A stretch of 64,000 nucleotides of DNA from Janibacter cremeus. Its GTDB lineage: Bacteria > Actinomycetota > Actinomycetes > Actinomycetales > Dermatophilaceae. The translations under genes were made by a program, and so were the position numbers. The notes beneath the pieces are model-generated. The model saw only the letters and a program-made list of their open reading frames with translations, searched no databases and was not told where the DNA came from. Where the stretch lies: contig NZ_CP115184.1 of the NCBI RefSeq assembly GCF_029395675.1, positions 434,001 through 498,000 on the forward strand, read 5' to 3'. Below are positions 1 through 9,961 of the stretch, one piece after another (positions within the stretch are counted from its first letter, which is position 1; each line of letters begins with the position of its first letter).

Positions 1-883
1 CGGCGTTGTCGTGCAGCACCCCGCGCACCCACTCGTCCCCGAGGCCGAGCCCGATGACGGCGTCGACCGCCTCGAGGTACGGGTAGGGGATGTTGGGGAA
101 GTCGCTGCCGAAGAGCACCCGGTCACCGAGTGCGCGCAGGTCGTCCAGACGGTCGCTGGGGAAGGGGGTGGCCTCTTCGGTGAAGGCCGTGAACGCCATC
201 GTCGTGTCCAGATGGACGCGCGGGTGCTCGGCGCAGATGTCGAGGAACTCGCCGTAGTCGGGCATGCCCATGTGCGCGATGACGAGCGTGAGGTCGGGGT
301 GGCGGGCCAGCAGCCGGCGCACCGCCTTCGGCCCGGTGAAGGTCCCCGGCGCCGGGCCGTTGCCCGCGTGCGTGATGATCGGCGTGCCCGCCTCCTCCAG
401 CACGGTCCACACGTCCTCGAGCAGCGGGTCGGCCATGTCGTAGTCGCCGACCTGCACGTGCACCTTGAACAGCTGGGTCCCGCTCGCGATCGCGCTGCGC
501 ACCTCGTCGGCGGCGCCCGGCTCGGGGTAGAAGGTCGCCGAGCGGAGCACGTCCCGGTGGTCGTCGGCGAAGCCCGCGGACCACCCGTTCAGCCACGCGG
601 CCATGCCGGGTTTGTGCGGGTAGTTCAGCGACGGGAAGGCGAGCACGCCGAAGGAGCGCAGCGTCGCCAGGCGCTCCTCCTCGCTGGTGCGGTAGGCGAT
701 CGGCCACGGCCGGCCGATGAGCGGCCCCGCCGAGTCGAAGTACGCCCACACCTTGTCGAGCACGCGCTGCGGCATGAAGTGCGTGTGGACGTCGATGATC
801 CCGGGCAGGCGGAGCGCGTCCACCCGCGCCCTGATCCGTGCGGCCTCGTCGGCGGGTGGCGCGTACGTCGTCGGGGCGTCCAT
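1..883 (-). CDS. Amidohydrolase family protein (3' end beyond window)
   Basis: Read on the minus strand from ATG at 883, the frame stays open to base 1, giving 294 residues without a stop. The product is a TIM-barrel amidohydrolase of the Amidohydro_2 type (family of ACMSD and related metal-dependent hydrolases or decarboxylases). Near residue 35 there is an IIDVHTHFMP motif, the first metal-binding HxH pair; further on come ITHAGN and VIAHMG, the metal-ligand histidines after strands 5 and 6, and late in the fragment FGSDFPN, carrying the conserved aspartate. Only a few residues should be missing. It lies 41 bp downstream of an M20 amidohydrolase on the same strand, so the two may form a small catabolic operon. 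The substrate cannot be read from sequence. Confidence 0.85.
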   Translation of the reverse strand, partial: MDAPTTYAPPADEAARIRARVDALRLPGIIDVHTHFMPQRVLDKVWAYFDSAGPLIGRPWPIAYRTSEEERLATLRSFGVLAFPSLNYPHKPGMAAWLNGWSAGFADDHRDVLRSATFYPEPGAADEVRSAIASGTQLFKVHVQVGDYDMADPLLEDVWTVLEEAGTPIITHAGNGPAPGTFTGPKAVRRLLARHPDLTLVIAHMGMPDYGEFLDICAEHPRVHLDTTMAFTAFTEEATPFPSDRLDDLRALGDRVLFGSDFPNIPYPYLEAVDAVIGLGLGDEWVRGVLHDNA

Positions 884-924
884 GGCGCCACCCTAGGAGG
901 CGCTCGGACCGACCCGGCGGGCGG

Positions 925-2184
925 TCAGGCGAGGTGCGCCAGCGCCGCGACGACGAGGGCCCGGGTGCCGACCTCGAGCGTCGGCCGGACCACCGGTGCG
1001 AAGGCAGGGGAGTGGTTGACCGGGATGTCCCGGTCGAGACGTCCGGCGGCCTCGGCTCGGGCGTACTGCTCGGGGTCGGTGCCCCCGATGCCCCAGTACG
1101 TGTACGGCGCGTCGAGCGCGTCGGGCACGTCACTGAAGTCCTCGCTCGCCGACTGCAGCGCCAGCTCGCCGGCCGCGTCGCCGAAGTGCGTCTCGAATGC
1201 CGCCCGCACCGTCGCGGTGACGCCGGGGTCGTTGACGGTCACGGGGAATCGGTCGTAGTACTCGAACTCCGGCTCGCGCGGGCTCCCGGACGCCGTGCAC
1301 TCGGCGCGCACGATGCGCTCGATCGACGCCAGCAGGCCGGCGCGGGTGGCCTCGGAGTATGTGCGCGTGTTGACCTCGAGGACGGCCCGGTCGCTGATCA
1401 CGTTGCTCTTGCTGCCCGCGTGGAGCGACCCGACGGTGACGACGGCGGGGTCGGTCGGGTCGATCTCCCTGGAGACGATCGTCTGCAGACGCAGCACGAT
1501 CATGGCCGCGAGCACGACCGGGTCGACGGAGGTCTGCGGCATGGAGCCGTGGGACCCCCGCCCGTGGACGGTGATGCGGACGCTGTCGGCCGCCGCGAGG
1601 ACCGGACCCTCACGGGTGGCGACGGTGCCGGCGGGGAGGGCGAGCACGTGCTGGGCCATCGCGACGTCGACGGGCCCGACCAGGTCGGCGAGCCCGTCCG
1701 CGACCATGGTCCGTGCCCCGTCGCCGAGCTCCTCCGCCGGCTGGAAGAGCGCGATGAGCGTGCCCGACCACGCCGCCCGCTCACCCGCGAGCAGGTCCGC
1801 GGCCTCGAGCAGGCAGGTGACGTGCACGTCGTGCCCGCAGGCGTGGGCGACGGGCACCTCGGTGCCGTCTTCGGTGGTCGCGGTGGCCGTGCTCGCGTGG
1901 TCGGCGCCGGAGGCCTCCCGGATCGGCAGGGCATCCATGTCGGCGCGCAGGAGGACGCGCGGCCCCTCGCCGTTGGTGAGGACCCCGACGACGCCGGTGC
2001 CCCCGACCCCTTCGGTGACCTCGAGGCCGGATGCCCGCAGGCGCCCGGCGACGCTCGCGGCGGTCGCGTGCTCCTGGTGGGAGAGCTCCGGGTGGGCGTG
2101 CAGGTGCCGGTAGTACTCCTCCCGGCGGGTGCGCGTCTCCTCGAGGCGGGCGAGGACCTTGGGGGGCGGTGCGGTGTCGCTCAT
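925..2184 (-). CDS. M20 family amidohydrolase (HipO/AbgB-like)
   Basis: 419 residues. Zinc-dependent amidohydrolase of the M20 peptidase family, the group that includes hippurate hydrolase, N-acetyl-amino-acid hydrolase and IAA-amino-acid hydrolase. Visible motifs are LLRADMDALPI (metal-binding Asp), HACGHDVH (metal-binding His and Cys), FQPAEE (catalytic and metal Glu pair) and SEDFS near the C-terminus. A central dimerisation domain runs from about residue 190 (GRGSHGSMPQ) to 300. The start MSDTAPPP follows a clear GAGGAG ribosome site. The long frame continues upstream but there overlaps the divergent glycosyltransferase and is not real. It is cytoplasmic with no signal peptide. The exact substrate is unknown. 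The downstream amidohydrolase on the same strand suggests a shared degradative role. Confidence 0.9.
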   Translation of the reverse strand: MSDTAPPPKVLARLEETRTRREEYYRHLHAHPELSHQEHATAASVAGRLRASGLEVTEGVGGTGVVGVLTNGEGPRVLLRADMDALPIREASGADHASTATATTEDGTEVPVAHACGHDVHVTCLLEAADLLAGERAAWSGTLIALFQPAEELGDGARTMVADGLADLVGPVDVAMAQHVLALPAGTVATREGPVLAAADSVRITVHGRGSHGSMPQTSVDPVVLAAMIVLRLQTIVSREIDPTDPAVVTVGSLHAGSKSNVISDRAVLEVNTRTYSEATRAGLLASIERIVRAECTASGSPREPEFEYYDRFPVTVNDPGVTATVRAAFETHFGDAAGELALQSASEDFSDVPDALDAPYTYWGIGGTDPEQYARAEAAGRLDRDIPVNHSPAFAPVVRPTLEVGTRALVVAALAHLA

Positions 2185-2295
2185 GACGCAGCTCTCCTCG
2201 AGCGGGGGTGATGGCTGCGAGCCACTGTGCCACCGATGCCGCAGTGCTCGTTTACCCTGTATCAGTCCCACGTCCTTGACCCACGGAGCCGCCAC

Positions 2296-3342
2296 ATGAT
2301 CTGCACCGTCAGCACCATCAAGGACTCCCTCACCAACGTCACCCGCTTCGTCGAGGGCAACCTGGCTGCCGGGGCGGACCACCTCTTCATCTTCCTCGAG
2401 GGCGGTGACCGCGAGGTCCTGGCCTACCTCGAGAAGCACCCGCACGCCACCGTGGTCGACTCCGACGAGGCGAACCGGCACAACCCGCAGCCGGACAACC
2501 TCAACGCCCGGCAGACGATCAACGCCAACCGCGTCAACGTCCTGCTCTCCGACATCGAGAGCGCCCAGTGGCTCTTCCACATCGACGGCGACGAGTGCCT
2601 GGACATCGACAAGGACCGCCTCCTCGCGATCGATGGTGGCGTCGCGACGGTGCGGCTGCTCCCCAAGGAGTCCGTCAGCTCCTCGCGGGAGGGCGATGAC
2701 CGGTACTTCAAGCGTCTGCTGGCGCGGGAGGAGCTGTCCCTGCTGACGGTGCTCGGCCTGATCGACAAGCCGACCAACCGCAGCTACTTCCACGGTCACG
2801 TCTCCGGCAAGATCGGGATCCGTCCCTCCTTGTCGTTCGGCATGCACATCCACCAGGCGCGCGTCCTCGGCGAGGACGAGACGACGACCGACTTCGAGGC
2901 TGACTGGTTGCACCTGCTGCACTACGAGTCGTTCACGATGGAGGAGTTCCTGCGCAAGTGGGTGGCCCACCTCGGCGCCGGCGAGGGGGCGAAGTTCCGC
3001 GGGGAGAAGGACCTCGTGCGCGGCGCGGTCAGCGCGGTGCTGGCCAACCCGCACCTCGACGAGGACGAGAGGCGTCGGTACCTGACCGAGATCTACCAGC
3101 GGCGGATCGAGGAGGACGTGCCGACCCTGCTGAAGCTCGGTCTGCTGGACACCGTCGAGCGGGGCGACTACCGGCCGAGCTCCTTCACGCCGCGGGAGCG
3201 GAAGAAGCTGACCCACGAGCTGTCGGCACTGCTGGTGGCTGACAAGGGGCACTTCCAGCCGCGGAAGATCGAGCACGACCTCGTGGAGCTGAAGCGCAGG
3301 ATCCACCGCGGCCCCGTTCGCCGCTTCCACCGCACGAGCTGA
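2296..3342 (+). CDS. Glycosyltransferase family 2-like protein
   Basis: 348 residues from the ATG giving [10 protein letters not shown]. This start is chosen because the fold begins immediately; the frame upstream to 2227 has no conserved features. It resembles the Glyco_tranf_2_4 group: N-terminal strand with TVSTIKDS, a nucleotide-sugar region around [14 protein letters not shown], and [11 protein letters not shown] at about residues 94-104, which holds the D-x-D-like acidic cluster expected to bind the metal and UDP/GDP-sugar. A Tyr/His-rich middle (YFHGHVSGK) and a basic C-terminus follow. No membrane segment is seen. Acceptor and sugar are unknown. A perfect 18-bp palindrome lies 12 bp after the stop. 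Confidence 0.75.
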   Translation: MICTVSTIKDSLTNVTRFVEGNLAAGADHLFIFLEGGDREVLAYLEKHPHATVVDSDEANRHNPQPDNLNARQTINANRVNVLLSDIESAQWLFHIDGDECLDIDKDRLLAIDGGVATVRLLPKESVSSSREGDDRYFKRLLAREELSLLTVLGLIDKPTNRSYFHGHVSGKIGIRPSLSFGMHIHQARVLGEDETTTDFEADWLHLLHYESFTMEEFLRKWVAHLGAGEGAKFRGEKDLVRGAVSAVLANPHLDEDERRRYLTEIYQRRIEEDVPTLLKLGLLDTVERGDYRPSSFTPRERKKLTHELSALLVADKGHFQPRKIEHDLVELKRRIHRGPVRRFHRTS

Positions 3343-3353
3343 GCAGCCATCGC

Positions 3354-3371
3354 CCGCGGTGGCCACCGCGG
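3354..3371. repeat. Perfect 18-bp palindrome before leuS
   Basis: CCGCGGTGGCCACCGCGG is a perfect dyad 12 bp after the glycosyltransferase stop and 84 bp before the leuS start. It could be a short terminator hairpin for the upstream gene, although no T-tract follows, or a protein binding site in the leuS leader. There is no spacer, so an RNA hairpin would need to open its central bases. Confidence 0.5.
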
Positions 3372-3454
3372 ACCGGACGGGGGCAGGGCGTGTCCGGCTA
3401 GTAATGTGCGCCGTGGGCCGAACGGCCGAGGCAACCCCGGGAGACACAGCACTG

Positions 3455-6355
3455 ATGAGCGAGACGCCGTACCGCTACACCGCCGAGATGGCCGGTCGGA
3501 TCGAGGTCGACTGGCAGGACCGGTGGGAGGAGCAGGGGACCTTCCGTGCGCCGAACCCCACCGGACCGTGGGCCGAGCCCGAGCGCGTGGCCTCCTACGA
3601 CGGGCACATGCTCGTCCTCGACATGTTCCCCTACCCCTCGGGCGCCGGCCTGCACGTCGGCCACCCGCTGGGCTACATCGCCACCGACGTCTACTCGCGC
3701 TTCCAGCGGATGCTCGGCAAGAACGTCCTGCACTGCCTGGGCTACGACGCCTTCGGACTGCCCGCGGAGCAGTTCGCCGTGCAGACCGGCCAGCACCCGC
3801 GCAAGACCACCGAGGACAACATGGTGGTGATGAAGCGCCAGCTGCGCCGCCTGGGCCTGGGGCACGACGACCGGCGCGCCTTCGCCACGATCGACCCCGA
3901 CTACTACCGGTGGACGCAGTGGATCTTCCTGCAGATCCACAACTCCTGGTACGACCCGGACGCGGTGCGCCCCGACGGCGGCACCGGCCGCGCCCGCCCG
4001 ATCGACGAGCTGGTCGACTCCTTCGCCTCCGGTGAGCGGCCCCTGCCGAAGGGGGAGACCCGCCCCTGGGCGCAGCTGTCCCCCAAGGAGCAGGCGGACG
4101 TCCTCGACGAGTACCGCCTCGCCTACACCAGCCACGCCCCGGTGAACTGGGCCCCCGGTCTGGGGACCGTGCTGGCCAACGAGGAGGTCACCGCCGACGG
4201 ACGCTCCGAGCGCGGCAACTACCCGGTCTTCAAGGCTAACCTGCGCCAGTGGGTCATGCGCATCACCTCCTACGCCGACCGTCTCGCCGACGACCTCGAC
4301 CGGGTCGACTGGCCGGAGAAGGTCAAGGCCATGCAGCGAAACTGGATCGGCCGCAGCGAGGGTGCCGCCGTCACCTTCCCCGCGAGGGGTGCAGACGGGA
4401 GCGAGCACGGCATCGAGGTCTTCACCACGCGCCCGGACACGCTCTTCGGCGCGACCTTCATGGTCCTCGCCCCGGAGCACCCGCTCGTCGACGCGCTCGT
4501 GCCCGAGGGTGGTTGGCCCGAGGGGACCGACGAGCGCTGGACCGGGGGAGCGGACACCCCCTTCGCCGCCGTGAGCTCCTACCGCGACGCGGCCGGGCGC
4601 AAGACCGAGGTCGAGCGCCAGATCGACACCAAGGACAAGACCGGTGTCTTCACCGGTGGCTGGGCGACCAACCCGGTCACGGGCGAGCAGGTCCCGGTCT
4701 TCGTCGCCGACTACGTCCTCATGGGCTACGGCACCGGCGCCATCATGGCGGTGCCCTCGGGCGACCAGCGCGACTTCGAGTACGCGACCGCCTTCGGGCT
4801 GCCGATCGTGCACACCGTGCAGGCGCCGGAGGGGCACGAGGGTGCCTGGACCGGCGAGGGCACGATCATCAACTCCACCGCCGAGGGCATCTCCCTGGAC
4901 GGGTTGAGCGTCGCCGAGGGCAAGGCGAGGATCACCGCCTGGCTCGAGGAGACCGGCCGGGGCGAGGGCACGGTCAACTACAAGCTGCGCGACTGGCTCT
5001 TCTCCCGGCAGCGCTACTGGGGCGAGCCCTTCCCGATCGTCTTCGACGAGGACGGCGTCGCGCACGCCCTGCCCGAGTCGATGCTGCCGGTCGAGCTGCC
5101 CGAGGTCGAGCACTACAGCCCGCGCACCTTCGAGCCTGACGACGCGAGCAGCGAGCCCGAGCCGCCGCTGGGTCGCGCGACCGAGTGGGTCGAGGTCGAG
5201 CTCGACCTCGGTGACGGGCCGAAGAAGTACCGTCGCGAGACCAACACGATGCCCAACTGGGCCGGTTCCTGCTGGTACTACCTGCGCTACCTCGACCCGG
5301 CCAACGACCAGGCCTTCGTCGACCCGGGCAACGAGGCCTACTGGGTCGGCCCGCGTCCCGAGTCGGTGCCCGGCGCCCCCGCCGGCACCCGCGACCCGGG
5401 TGGCGTCGACCTGTACATCGGCGGTGTCGAGCACGCCGTGCTGCACCTGCTCTACGCGCGCTTCTGGCACAAGGTCCTCTTCGACCTCGGCCACGTCACG
5501 AGCGAGGAGCCCTTCCGCAAGTACTTCTCGCAGGGTTACATCCAGGCGCACGCCTACCGCGACGGCCGCGGCCAGCCGGTGCCGGCCTCCGAGGTCGAGG
5601 AGCACGGTGATGAGCACGGGCGGACGTCGTTCACCTGGCAGGGCCAGCCGGTCACCCAGGAGTACGGCAAGATCGGCAAGTCGCTGAAGAACGCCGTCAG
5701 CCCGGACGAGATGTACGAGCAGTTCGGTGCCGACACCTTCCGCGTCTACGAGATGTCGCTCGGCCCGCTGGAGCAGTCCAAGCCGTGGGAGACCCGCGCG
5801 GTCGTCGGCAGCCAGCGCTTCCTGCAGCGCCTGTGGCGCAACGTCGTCGACGAGGAGAGCGGCGAGGTGCACGTCACCGACGACGCCCTCGACGCCGACA
5901 CCGAGCGCCTGCTGCACCAGGTGATCGCCGCGGTGCGCGAGGACTACGACGGTCTGGGCTTCAACACCGCCATCGCGCGCCTGATCGAGCTGAACAACGC
6001 GCTGACCAAGCTCGACTCCGTGCCCCGCGCGGGCATCGAGCCGCTCGTGCTCATGGTCGCCCCCGTGGCGCCGCACCTCGCGGAGGAGCTGTGGTCGCGC
6101 CTCGGGCACGAGGAGTCACTGGCCCACGCGCCCTTCCCGGTCGCCGACGAGTCGAAGATGGTCGAGTCGAGCGTCACCTGCGTCATCCAGATCAAGGGCA
6201 AGGTCCGGGATCGGGTCGAGGTCCCCGCGGACATCAGCGAGGCCGACCTCGAGGCGCTCGCGCTCGACCGCGAGAAGGTCCGGGCGGCGACCGAGGCGGG
6301 CGTGCGCAAGGTCATCGTCCGCGCGCCCAAGCTGGTCAACGTCGTCCCTGTCTGA
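3455..6355 (+). CDS. leuS: Leucine--tRNA ligase
   Basis: 966 residues, a full-length bacterial LeuRS that charges tRNA-Leu in the cytoplasm. The class I signature HxGH is HVGH at residues 67-70, after [10 protein letters not shown]. The CP1 editing domain shows [19 protein letters not shown] and [16 protein letters not shown], the threonine-rich and Asp-containing editing signatures. The KMSKS loop is KIGKSLKN near residue 740, the variant common in actinobacterial LeuRS. An insert of about 40 residues around residues 230-260 resembles the longer N-terminal part of actinobacterial enzymes. The chosen start MSETPYRY is the usual beginning; the longer frame to 3359 reads through the upstream palindrome. 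No T-box or leader fold was recognised in the 112-bp leader. Confidence 0.98.
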   Translation: MSETPYRYTAEMAGRIEVDWQDRWEEQGTFRAPNPTGPWAEPERVASYDGHMLVLDMFPYPSGAGLHVGHPLGYIATDVYSRFQRMLGKNVLHCLGYDAFGLPAEQFAVQTGQHPRKTTEDNMVVMKRQLRRLGLGHDDRRAFATIDPDYYRWTQWIFLQIHNSWYDPDAVRPDGGTGRARPIDELVDSFASGERPLPKGETRPWAQLSPKEQADVLDEYRLAYTSHAPVNWAPGLGTVLANEEVTADGRSERGNYPVFKANLRQWVMRITSYADRLADDLDRVDWPEKVKAMQRNWIGRSEGAAVTFPARGADGSEHGIEVFTTRPDTLFGATFMVLAPEHPLVDALVPEGGWPEGTDERWTGGADTPFAAVSSYRDAAGRKTEVERQIDTKDKTGVFTGGWATNPVTGEQVPVFVADYVLMGYGTGAIMAVPSGDQRDFEYATAFGLPIVHTVQAPEGHEGAWTGEGTIINSTAEGISLDGLSVAEGKARITAWLEETGRGEGTVNYKLRDWLFSRQRYWGEPFPIVFDEDGVAHALPESMLPVELPEVEHYSPRTFEPDDASSEPEPPLGRATEWVEVELDLGDGPKKYRRETNTMPNWAGSCWYYLRYLDPANDQAFVDPGNEAYWVGPRPESVPGAPAGTRDPGGVDLYIGGVEHAVLHLLYARFWHKVLFDLGHVTSEEPFRKYFSQGYIQAHAYRDGRGQPVPASEVEEHGDEHGRTSFTWQGQPVTQEYGKIGKSLKNAVSPDEMYEQFGADTFRVYEMSLGPLEQSKPWETRAVVGSQRFLQRLWRNVVDEESGEVHVTDDALDADTERLLHQVIAAVREDYDGLGFNTAIARLIELNNALTKLDSVPRAGIEPLVLMVAPVAPHLAEELWSRLGHEESLAHAPFPVADESKMVESSVTCVIQIKGKVRDRVEVPADISEADLEALALDREKVRAATEAGVRKVIVRAPKLVNVVPV

Positions 6356-6624
6356 CGCTCGCCCGTGCGGGCCCCACCCGTGCCACCCCGCCCCGTGCCG
6401 GCTCCGCCCGGACGAAGGACGGGAGGCCCTTGGTCGTTCGTTCCTCACTCCCTGAGTCGGGCCAACCCATCCTTCGTCCGTGCATCGCCCACTGCTCCCG
6501 TGGGGCCTCACTTCCATTGAGGCAGCACGCAACTCCGCCGGGCTGGCCTGGCCGGTCGTCAGGTGGTCAACTCGTGCGACTCACAGCGGAATTTGACGCA
6601 CCACGTGACCACCTGATGGGCCGC
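6356..6624. other. Intergenic region with several nested dyads
   Basis: This 269-bp stretch between convergent leuS and the pirin gene contains no convincing gene. It holds three inverted repeats: an 11-bp arm pair at 6409-6419 and 6470-6480 (CGGACGAAGGA with its complement), a short hairpin at 6505-6510/6518-6523 (GCCTCA with its complement), and a 10-bp pair at 6560-6569 and 6606-6615 (CAGGTGGTCA with its complement). The base composition is slightly less GC-rich than the genes. It may be a bidirectional termination region or the remnant of a small palindromic element. Confidence 0.5.
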
Positions 6625-7665
6625 CTACTGTCCTCGCGGCCTGATCCGTGCGTTCGGTAACGCCGGAGCAGGAAGGGGGGCGGGCTGGTTCGGCGGGAAG
6701 GTCCCGAACTGCGGGTACCCGATACCGGCGCCGTAGCTGCCGGACTCGGCGGCCGAGACGGCGCCGGGGAACTGCTCGGCGCCGATCTCGGTCTGCCAGG
6801 CCTCGCGGTGGGCGACGATCTCGTCGTGGCTGCGGCCGACGAAGTTCCACCACATGACGATCTGCTCGCCGAAGGGCCGCCCGCCGACGAGGATCGCGCG
6901 GACCGGCTCGTCCCCGGCCTCCAGACGGATCGTGCCGGGACCGTCCTCGGGCAGGTGGGCGAGCTCGGTCGGGGCGACCGGCTGCCGGTGTCCGTCGACG
7001 ACGAGCGTCAGGTCACCGGAGTCGACGAGGACGCCGTGCTCGAAGTCGGTGTCCACCTCGAGCTCGACGCTCTCGCCGGCGCGGACGTCGACCTGGGCGG
7101 CGAGGGCGTCCACCCGCGTGCGCACGGGTGAGGTGATCCCGGCGCAGGTGCCGATGTAGGTCATGACCGCGCCGCCGGGGACCTCGGCGCGCTCGGCGAC
7201 GTGGTGCTGGGACCCGGGGGCGGAGTGACGCACCGCGTCCGGGAGGGCGTACCAGAGCTGGACACCGTGGAGCGTCGTCGTGTCGGCGGAGGAGAACTCC
7301 GAGTGCGAGACCCCGGTGCCCGCGATCATCAGGTTCACCTCGGCGGGGCGCACGACGTTGGCGAAGTCCGTGGAGTCGATGTGCTCGATGCGCCCCTCGA
7401 AGAGCAGCGTCACCGTGGCCAGGCCGGTGTGCGGGTGGCGGGGGACCGACATCCCACCGCTGCTGGCGACGGCGTCGGGGCCGAAGTGGTCGACGAAGCA
7501 CCACGGACCGATGAGGCTGCGCCTGCGCTGGGGCAGGGTGCGCCGCACCTTCATCGCCCGTGGGCCACCGAGGGGGACCTCACGGGCGGTGATGATCTCG
7601 ATGGCATCGGCGCACGTGACGTGCTCGCCCTCGTACTCGAGCGGGTCGATCTCTGCGTTGCTCAT
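6625..7665 (-). CDS. Pirin family protein
   Basis: 346 residues, a two-cupin pirin. The N-terminal cupin shows the metal-site pattern HPHTGLATVTLLFEG (about residues 77-91) and GTGVSHSEFS (about 115-124), which supply the His/His/His/Glu ligands. The C-terminal pirin domain contains RAILVGGRPFGEQIVMWWNFV. Bacterial pirins bind Fe(II) and some act as quercetinases or interact with central metabolic enzymes; the role here is not established. The start ATG overlaps the stop of the upstream AhpD-like gene by 4 nt (ATGA), so the two are translationally coupled. An extended C-terminal tail rich in Pro is unusual but harmless. Confidence 0.9.
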   Translation of the reverse strand: MSNAEIDPLEYEGEHVTCADAIEIITAREVPLGGPRAMKVRRTLPQRRRSLIGPWCFVDHFGPDAVASSGGMSVPRHPHTGLATVTLLFEGRIEHIDSTDFANVVRPAEVNLMIAGTGVSHSEFSSADTTTLHGVQLWYALPDAVRHSAPGSQHHVAERAEVPGGAVMTYIGTCAGITSPVRTRVDALAAQVDVRAGESVELEVDTDFEHGVLVDSGDLTLVVDGHRQPVAPTELAHLPEDGPGTIRLEAGDEPVRAILVGGRPFGEQIVMWWNFVGRSHDEIVAHREAWQTEIGAEQFPGAVSAAESGSYGAGIGYPQFGTFPPNQPAPLPAPALPNARIRPRGQ

Positions 7666-8135
7666 GGCTCTCCTCGCCGCTTGACGGGGTGCTCCGAGAG
7701 GATGGAGACGCGGTTGTAGGCGTTCATGGTCACGGCGGCCCACTCCACGGCGGTGAAGGCCTCGTCGCCGAGGGTGTCGTGCGCGGAGCGCAGCCGCGCC
7801 CGTCGCACGTCGACGTCGGGGAGGGAGGTGGTCACCTCGGCGACCTCGAGCACGGCGCACTCGACGACGTCGAAGAGGGTGGACTCCCGCCACGCCGGCA
7901 GCTGCGCGATGCGCTGGCTCGTGGCGCCCGCCTCCTCGGCCTTCCGGGTGTGCAGGTCCAGGCAGAACGAGCAGCCGTTGAGCTGGGAGATGCGCACGTT
8001 CATCAGCTCGAGCGTCTGGCGGTCCAGCCCGGCGGCCTCCGCGGCGGCCGAGACCTTCATCGCGAGGGAGTTCAGCGCCTTCCACACGTCGGGGTCGGAG
8101 CGGTCCAGGAAGGGCTGACGGTCACTGGAGGACAT
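7662..8135 (-). CDS. Carboxymuconolactone decarboxylase (AhpD-like) family protein
   Basis: 157 residues. Helical CMD/AhpD-fold protein with the redox motif NGCSFCLDLHTRKA at about residues 53-66: a CxxC pair with the following His characteristic of AhpD-type alkylhydroperoxidases. Proteins of this kind reduce hydroperoxides or serve as thiol relays. It is the first gene of a two-gene unit with the pirin gene, overlapping it by 4 nt. Co-transcription of an AhpD-like thiol protein with a pirin suggests an oxidative-stress role; that pairing is inference. Confidence 0.88.
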   Translation of the reverse strand: MSSSDRQPFLDRSDPDVWKALNSLAMKVSAAAEAAGLDRQTLELMNVRISQLNGCSFCLDLHTRKAEEAGATSQRIAQLPAWRESTLFDVVECAVLEVAEVTTSLPDVDVRRARLRSAHDTLGDEAFTAVEWAAVTMNAYNRVSILSEHPVKRRGEP

Positions 8136-8177
8136 GCCCGCAGGCTAGCCCGGACCGCTGATCGTGTCGCTCCTCGA

Positions 8178-8183
8178 TATCCT
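8178..8183 (+). promoter_or_regulatory. Promoter -10 box for leaderless degV
   Basis: TATCCT fits the TANNNT pattern and ends exactly 6 nt before the GTG start of degV, the geometry of a leaderless actinobacterial transcript. No Shine-Dalgarno sequence is present. Confidence 0.6.
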
Positions 8184-8189
8184 CACCTC

Positions 8190-9047
8190 GTGAACATCGC
8201 CGTCGTCACCGACTCCACCGCGTCGCTGACCGAGGACCTCCGCAGCCGGCACGGGATCACCGTCGTGCCCCTGCACGTGGTCGTCAACGGCGTCGACCGC
8301 GCCGAGGGCGAGGGCGCGGACACCGGGTGGGTCGTGGAGGCGCTGCGCGCCAAGGCGGACATCAACACCTCCCGGCCGACCCCGGCGGCCTTCCTGCAGG
8401 CATACCAGCAGGTGGCGAAGGGGGGTGCCGACGCGATCATCTCGGTGCACCTGAGCGGTCACCTCTCGGGCACGGCGGACTCCGCCCGCTCCGCCGCACC
8501 CGAGTCCCCGGTACCGGTGCACGTCGTCGACTCGCAGCTGATCGGGATGGCCCTGGGGTTCGCCGCGATCGGTGCCGCGCGGGACGCGCAGGCCGGGTAC
8601 GACGTCGACGACGTCCTCGAGCGCCTGGAGCGCCGCTGCGCGGCCTCGTCGATCCGACTGGTCGTGCACAGCCTCGAGCGGCTGCGCCGGGGTGGCCGCA
8701 TCGGCGGTGCGGCGGCGCTGCTGGGGTCGGCCCTGGCGATGAAGCCCCTCCTCCACGTGGTGGACGGCGAGGTCCAGCCGCTGGAGCGGGTGCGCACTGC
8801 CGGCAAGGCGATCGCCCGGCTGCAGGCGCTGACGGAGGCCGACTGCGACGCGCTGCCCGACTGGGCCGACGGCGCCGACGTCGCCGTCCACCACATCGAC
8901 GCGGGGGACAGGGCCGAGCTGCTGGCCGCGAACCTGGGGCAGCACGTCGACGGTGACGTGGACCTGGCGAACCTCAGCGCCGTCGTCGCCGCGCACGTCG
9001 GCCTCGGCACCGTCGGTGTCGCCGTGAGCCCGCGCCCCCGCGACTGA
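8190..9047 (+). CDS. DegV family fatty-acid-binding protein
   Basis: 285 residues, starting GTG (VNIAVVTDSTASL). DegV/FakB family proteins bind a fatty acid and present it to a fatty acid kinase. Hallmarks are the N-terminal TDSTASL, the substrate-pocket motif NTSRPTPAAF at about residue 62, IISVHLSGHLSGT at about 83-95, and RLRRGGRIGG around 165. The window has no FakA kinase. The gene sits between the divergent AhpD/pirin unit and comEA; degV beside comEA/comEC is a familiar actinobacterial arrangement. The start is fixed by the -10 box 6 nt upstream; the long frame further upstream is only antisense of the AhpD gene. Confidence 0.9.
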   Translation: MNIAVVTDSTASLTEDLRSRHGITVVPLHVVVNGVDRAEGEGADTGWVVEALRAKADINTSRPTPAAFLQAYQQVAKGGADAIISVHLSGHLSGTADSARSAAPESPVPVHVVDSQLIGMALGFAAIGAARDAQAGYDVDDVLERLERRCAASSIRLVVHSLERLRRGGRIGGAAALLGSALAMKPLLHVVDGEVQPLERVRTAGKAIARLQALTEADCDALPDWADGADVAVHHIDAGDRAELLAANLGQHVDGDVDLANLSAVVAAHVGLGTVGVAVSPRPRD

Positions 9048-9132
9048 GCCACCACTGCTCCACAACCACCAGCGCTCGACCGGCCGGTCCACAGCGCAAC
9101 GCAGGACCGACCCCGCACACCCCGCACCTCCC

Positions 9133-9138
9133 TAGCGT
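9133..9138 (+). promoter_or_regulatory. Promoter -10 box for leaderless comEA
   Basis: TAGCGT (TANNNT) lies 7 nt before the comEA ATG and no ribosome site is visible, so comEA is probably translated from a leaderless message. Confidence 0.5.
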
Positions 9139-9145
9139 CACGGGC

Positions 9146-9961
9146 ATGAGCCCACGTGCCAGCGAGCCCTCCACCCGGGTCGCCGAGATCCTCGATGACG
9201 ACCGTGACCCCGCGGTGCTCGAGCTGCCCTCGACCGTGGCGACCGGTCGCTACTCGGTCAGTCGCCAGGCCGTGATCGGCATCGCCCTCGTCGTCGCGGT
9301 CGCGGTGGCGGTGCTCGGTGGTCGCTATCTCATGGCGCGCCAGGACGCGGCTCCCCAGCCCGTGGCGGCGGTGGCCGACGAGGGGGACCGCAGCGCCTAC
9401 GCCGGGCAGGAGGCTGATGGTGAGGGCGGTGGCGCCGGAGCGGGCGGATCGGTCCCGACGCCGGCCAGCGAGCCGGACGGGGCAGCCGGCTCGGTGGCCG
9501 CCGCACCATCTGCCGCACCCGGCGTCACCGTCCACGTCGTCGGCGAGGTCAAGAGCCCGGGGATCGTCTCGCTGCCCGGGGGCTCGCGCGTCACGGACGC
9601 GCTGGAGGACGCGGGCGGCGCAACCTCCAAGGCCGACCTGACCGGCATCAACCTCGCCCGCGAGCTCGTCGACGGTGAGCAGGTCGTGGTGCCGAAACCC
9701 GGGGAGACGCCTGTCGGGGCGGCGCCTCCGACCGGGCCGGGTAGCCCCGGAGGGCCGGCCTCGCCGGATGCCCCGGTCAACCTCAACACCGCCGACCTCG
9801 CCACGCTCGAGACGCTGCCGGGTGTCGGCCCGGTCCTGGCGCAGCGGATCATGGACTGGCGCCTGGAGCACGGGCAGTTCGTCGCCGTCGAGGAGCTCGG
9901 CGAGGTCAGCGGCATCGGCGACAAGACCTACGCGCAGCTCGCCCCCAAGGTCACCGTGTGA
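9146..9961 (+). CDS. comEA: ComEA-like DNA-binding competence protein
   Basis: 271 residues. Single N-terminal membrane anchor at about residues 38-60, a low-complexity Gly/Ala/Pro linker, an SLBB domain at about 125-185 (VTVHVVGEVKSPGIV), and a C-terminal tandem helix-hairpin-helix at about 210-270 (VNLNTADLATLETLPGVGP and EVSGIGDKTYAQL) that binds double-stranded DNA non-specifically. In competent bacteria ComEA receives DNA at the cell surface and hands it to the ComEC channel. The stop overlaps the ComEC GTG start by 4 nt (GTGA), so both are coupled. Whether the organism is naturally competent is not known. Confidence 0.93.
   Translation: MSPRASEPSTRVAEILDDDRDPAVLELPSTVATGRYSVSRQAVIGIALVVAVAVAVLGGRYLMARQDAAPQPVAAVADEGDRSAYAGQEADGEGGGAGAGGSVPTPASEPDGAAGSVAAAPSAAPGVTVHVVGEVKSPGIVSLPGGSRVTDALEDAGGATSKADLTGINLARELVDGEQVVVPKPGETPVGAAPPTGPGSPGGPASPDAPVNLNTADLATLETLPGVGPVLAQRIMDWRLEHGQFVAVEELGEVSGIGDKTYAQLAPKVTV

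Noticed and set aside
3343..3454. T-box or attenuator before leuS
   Set aside because: The leader is only 112 bp and lacks the T-box sequence; only a palindrome is visible.
3398..6109. 903-codon reverse frame opposite leuS
   Set aside because: Antisense artefact; leuS carries all LeuRS motifs on the plus strand.
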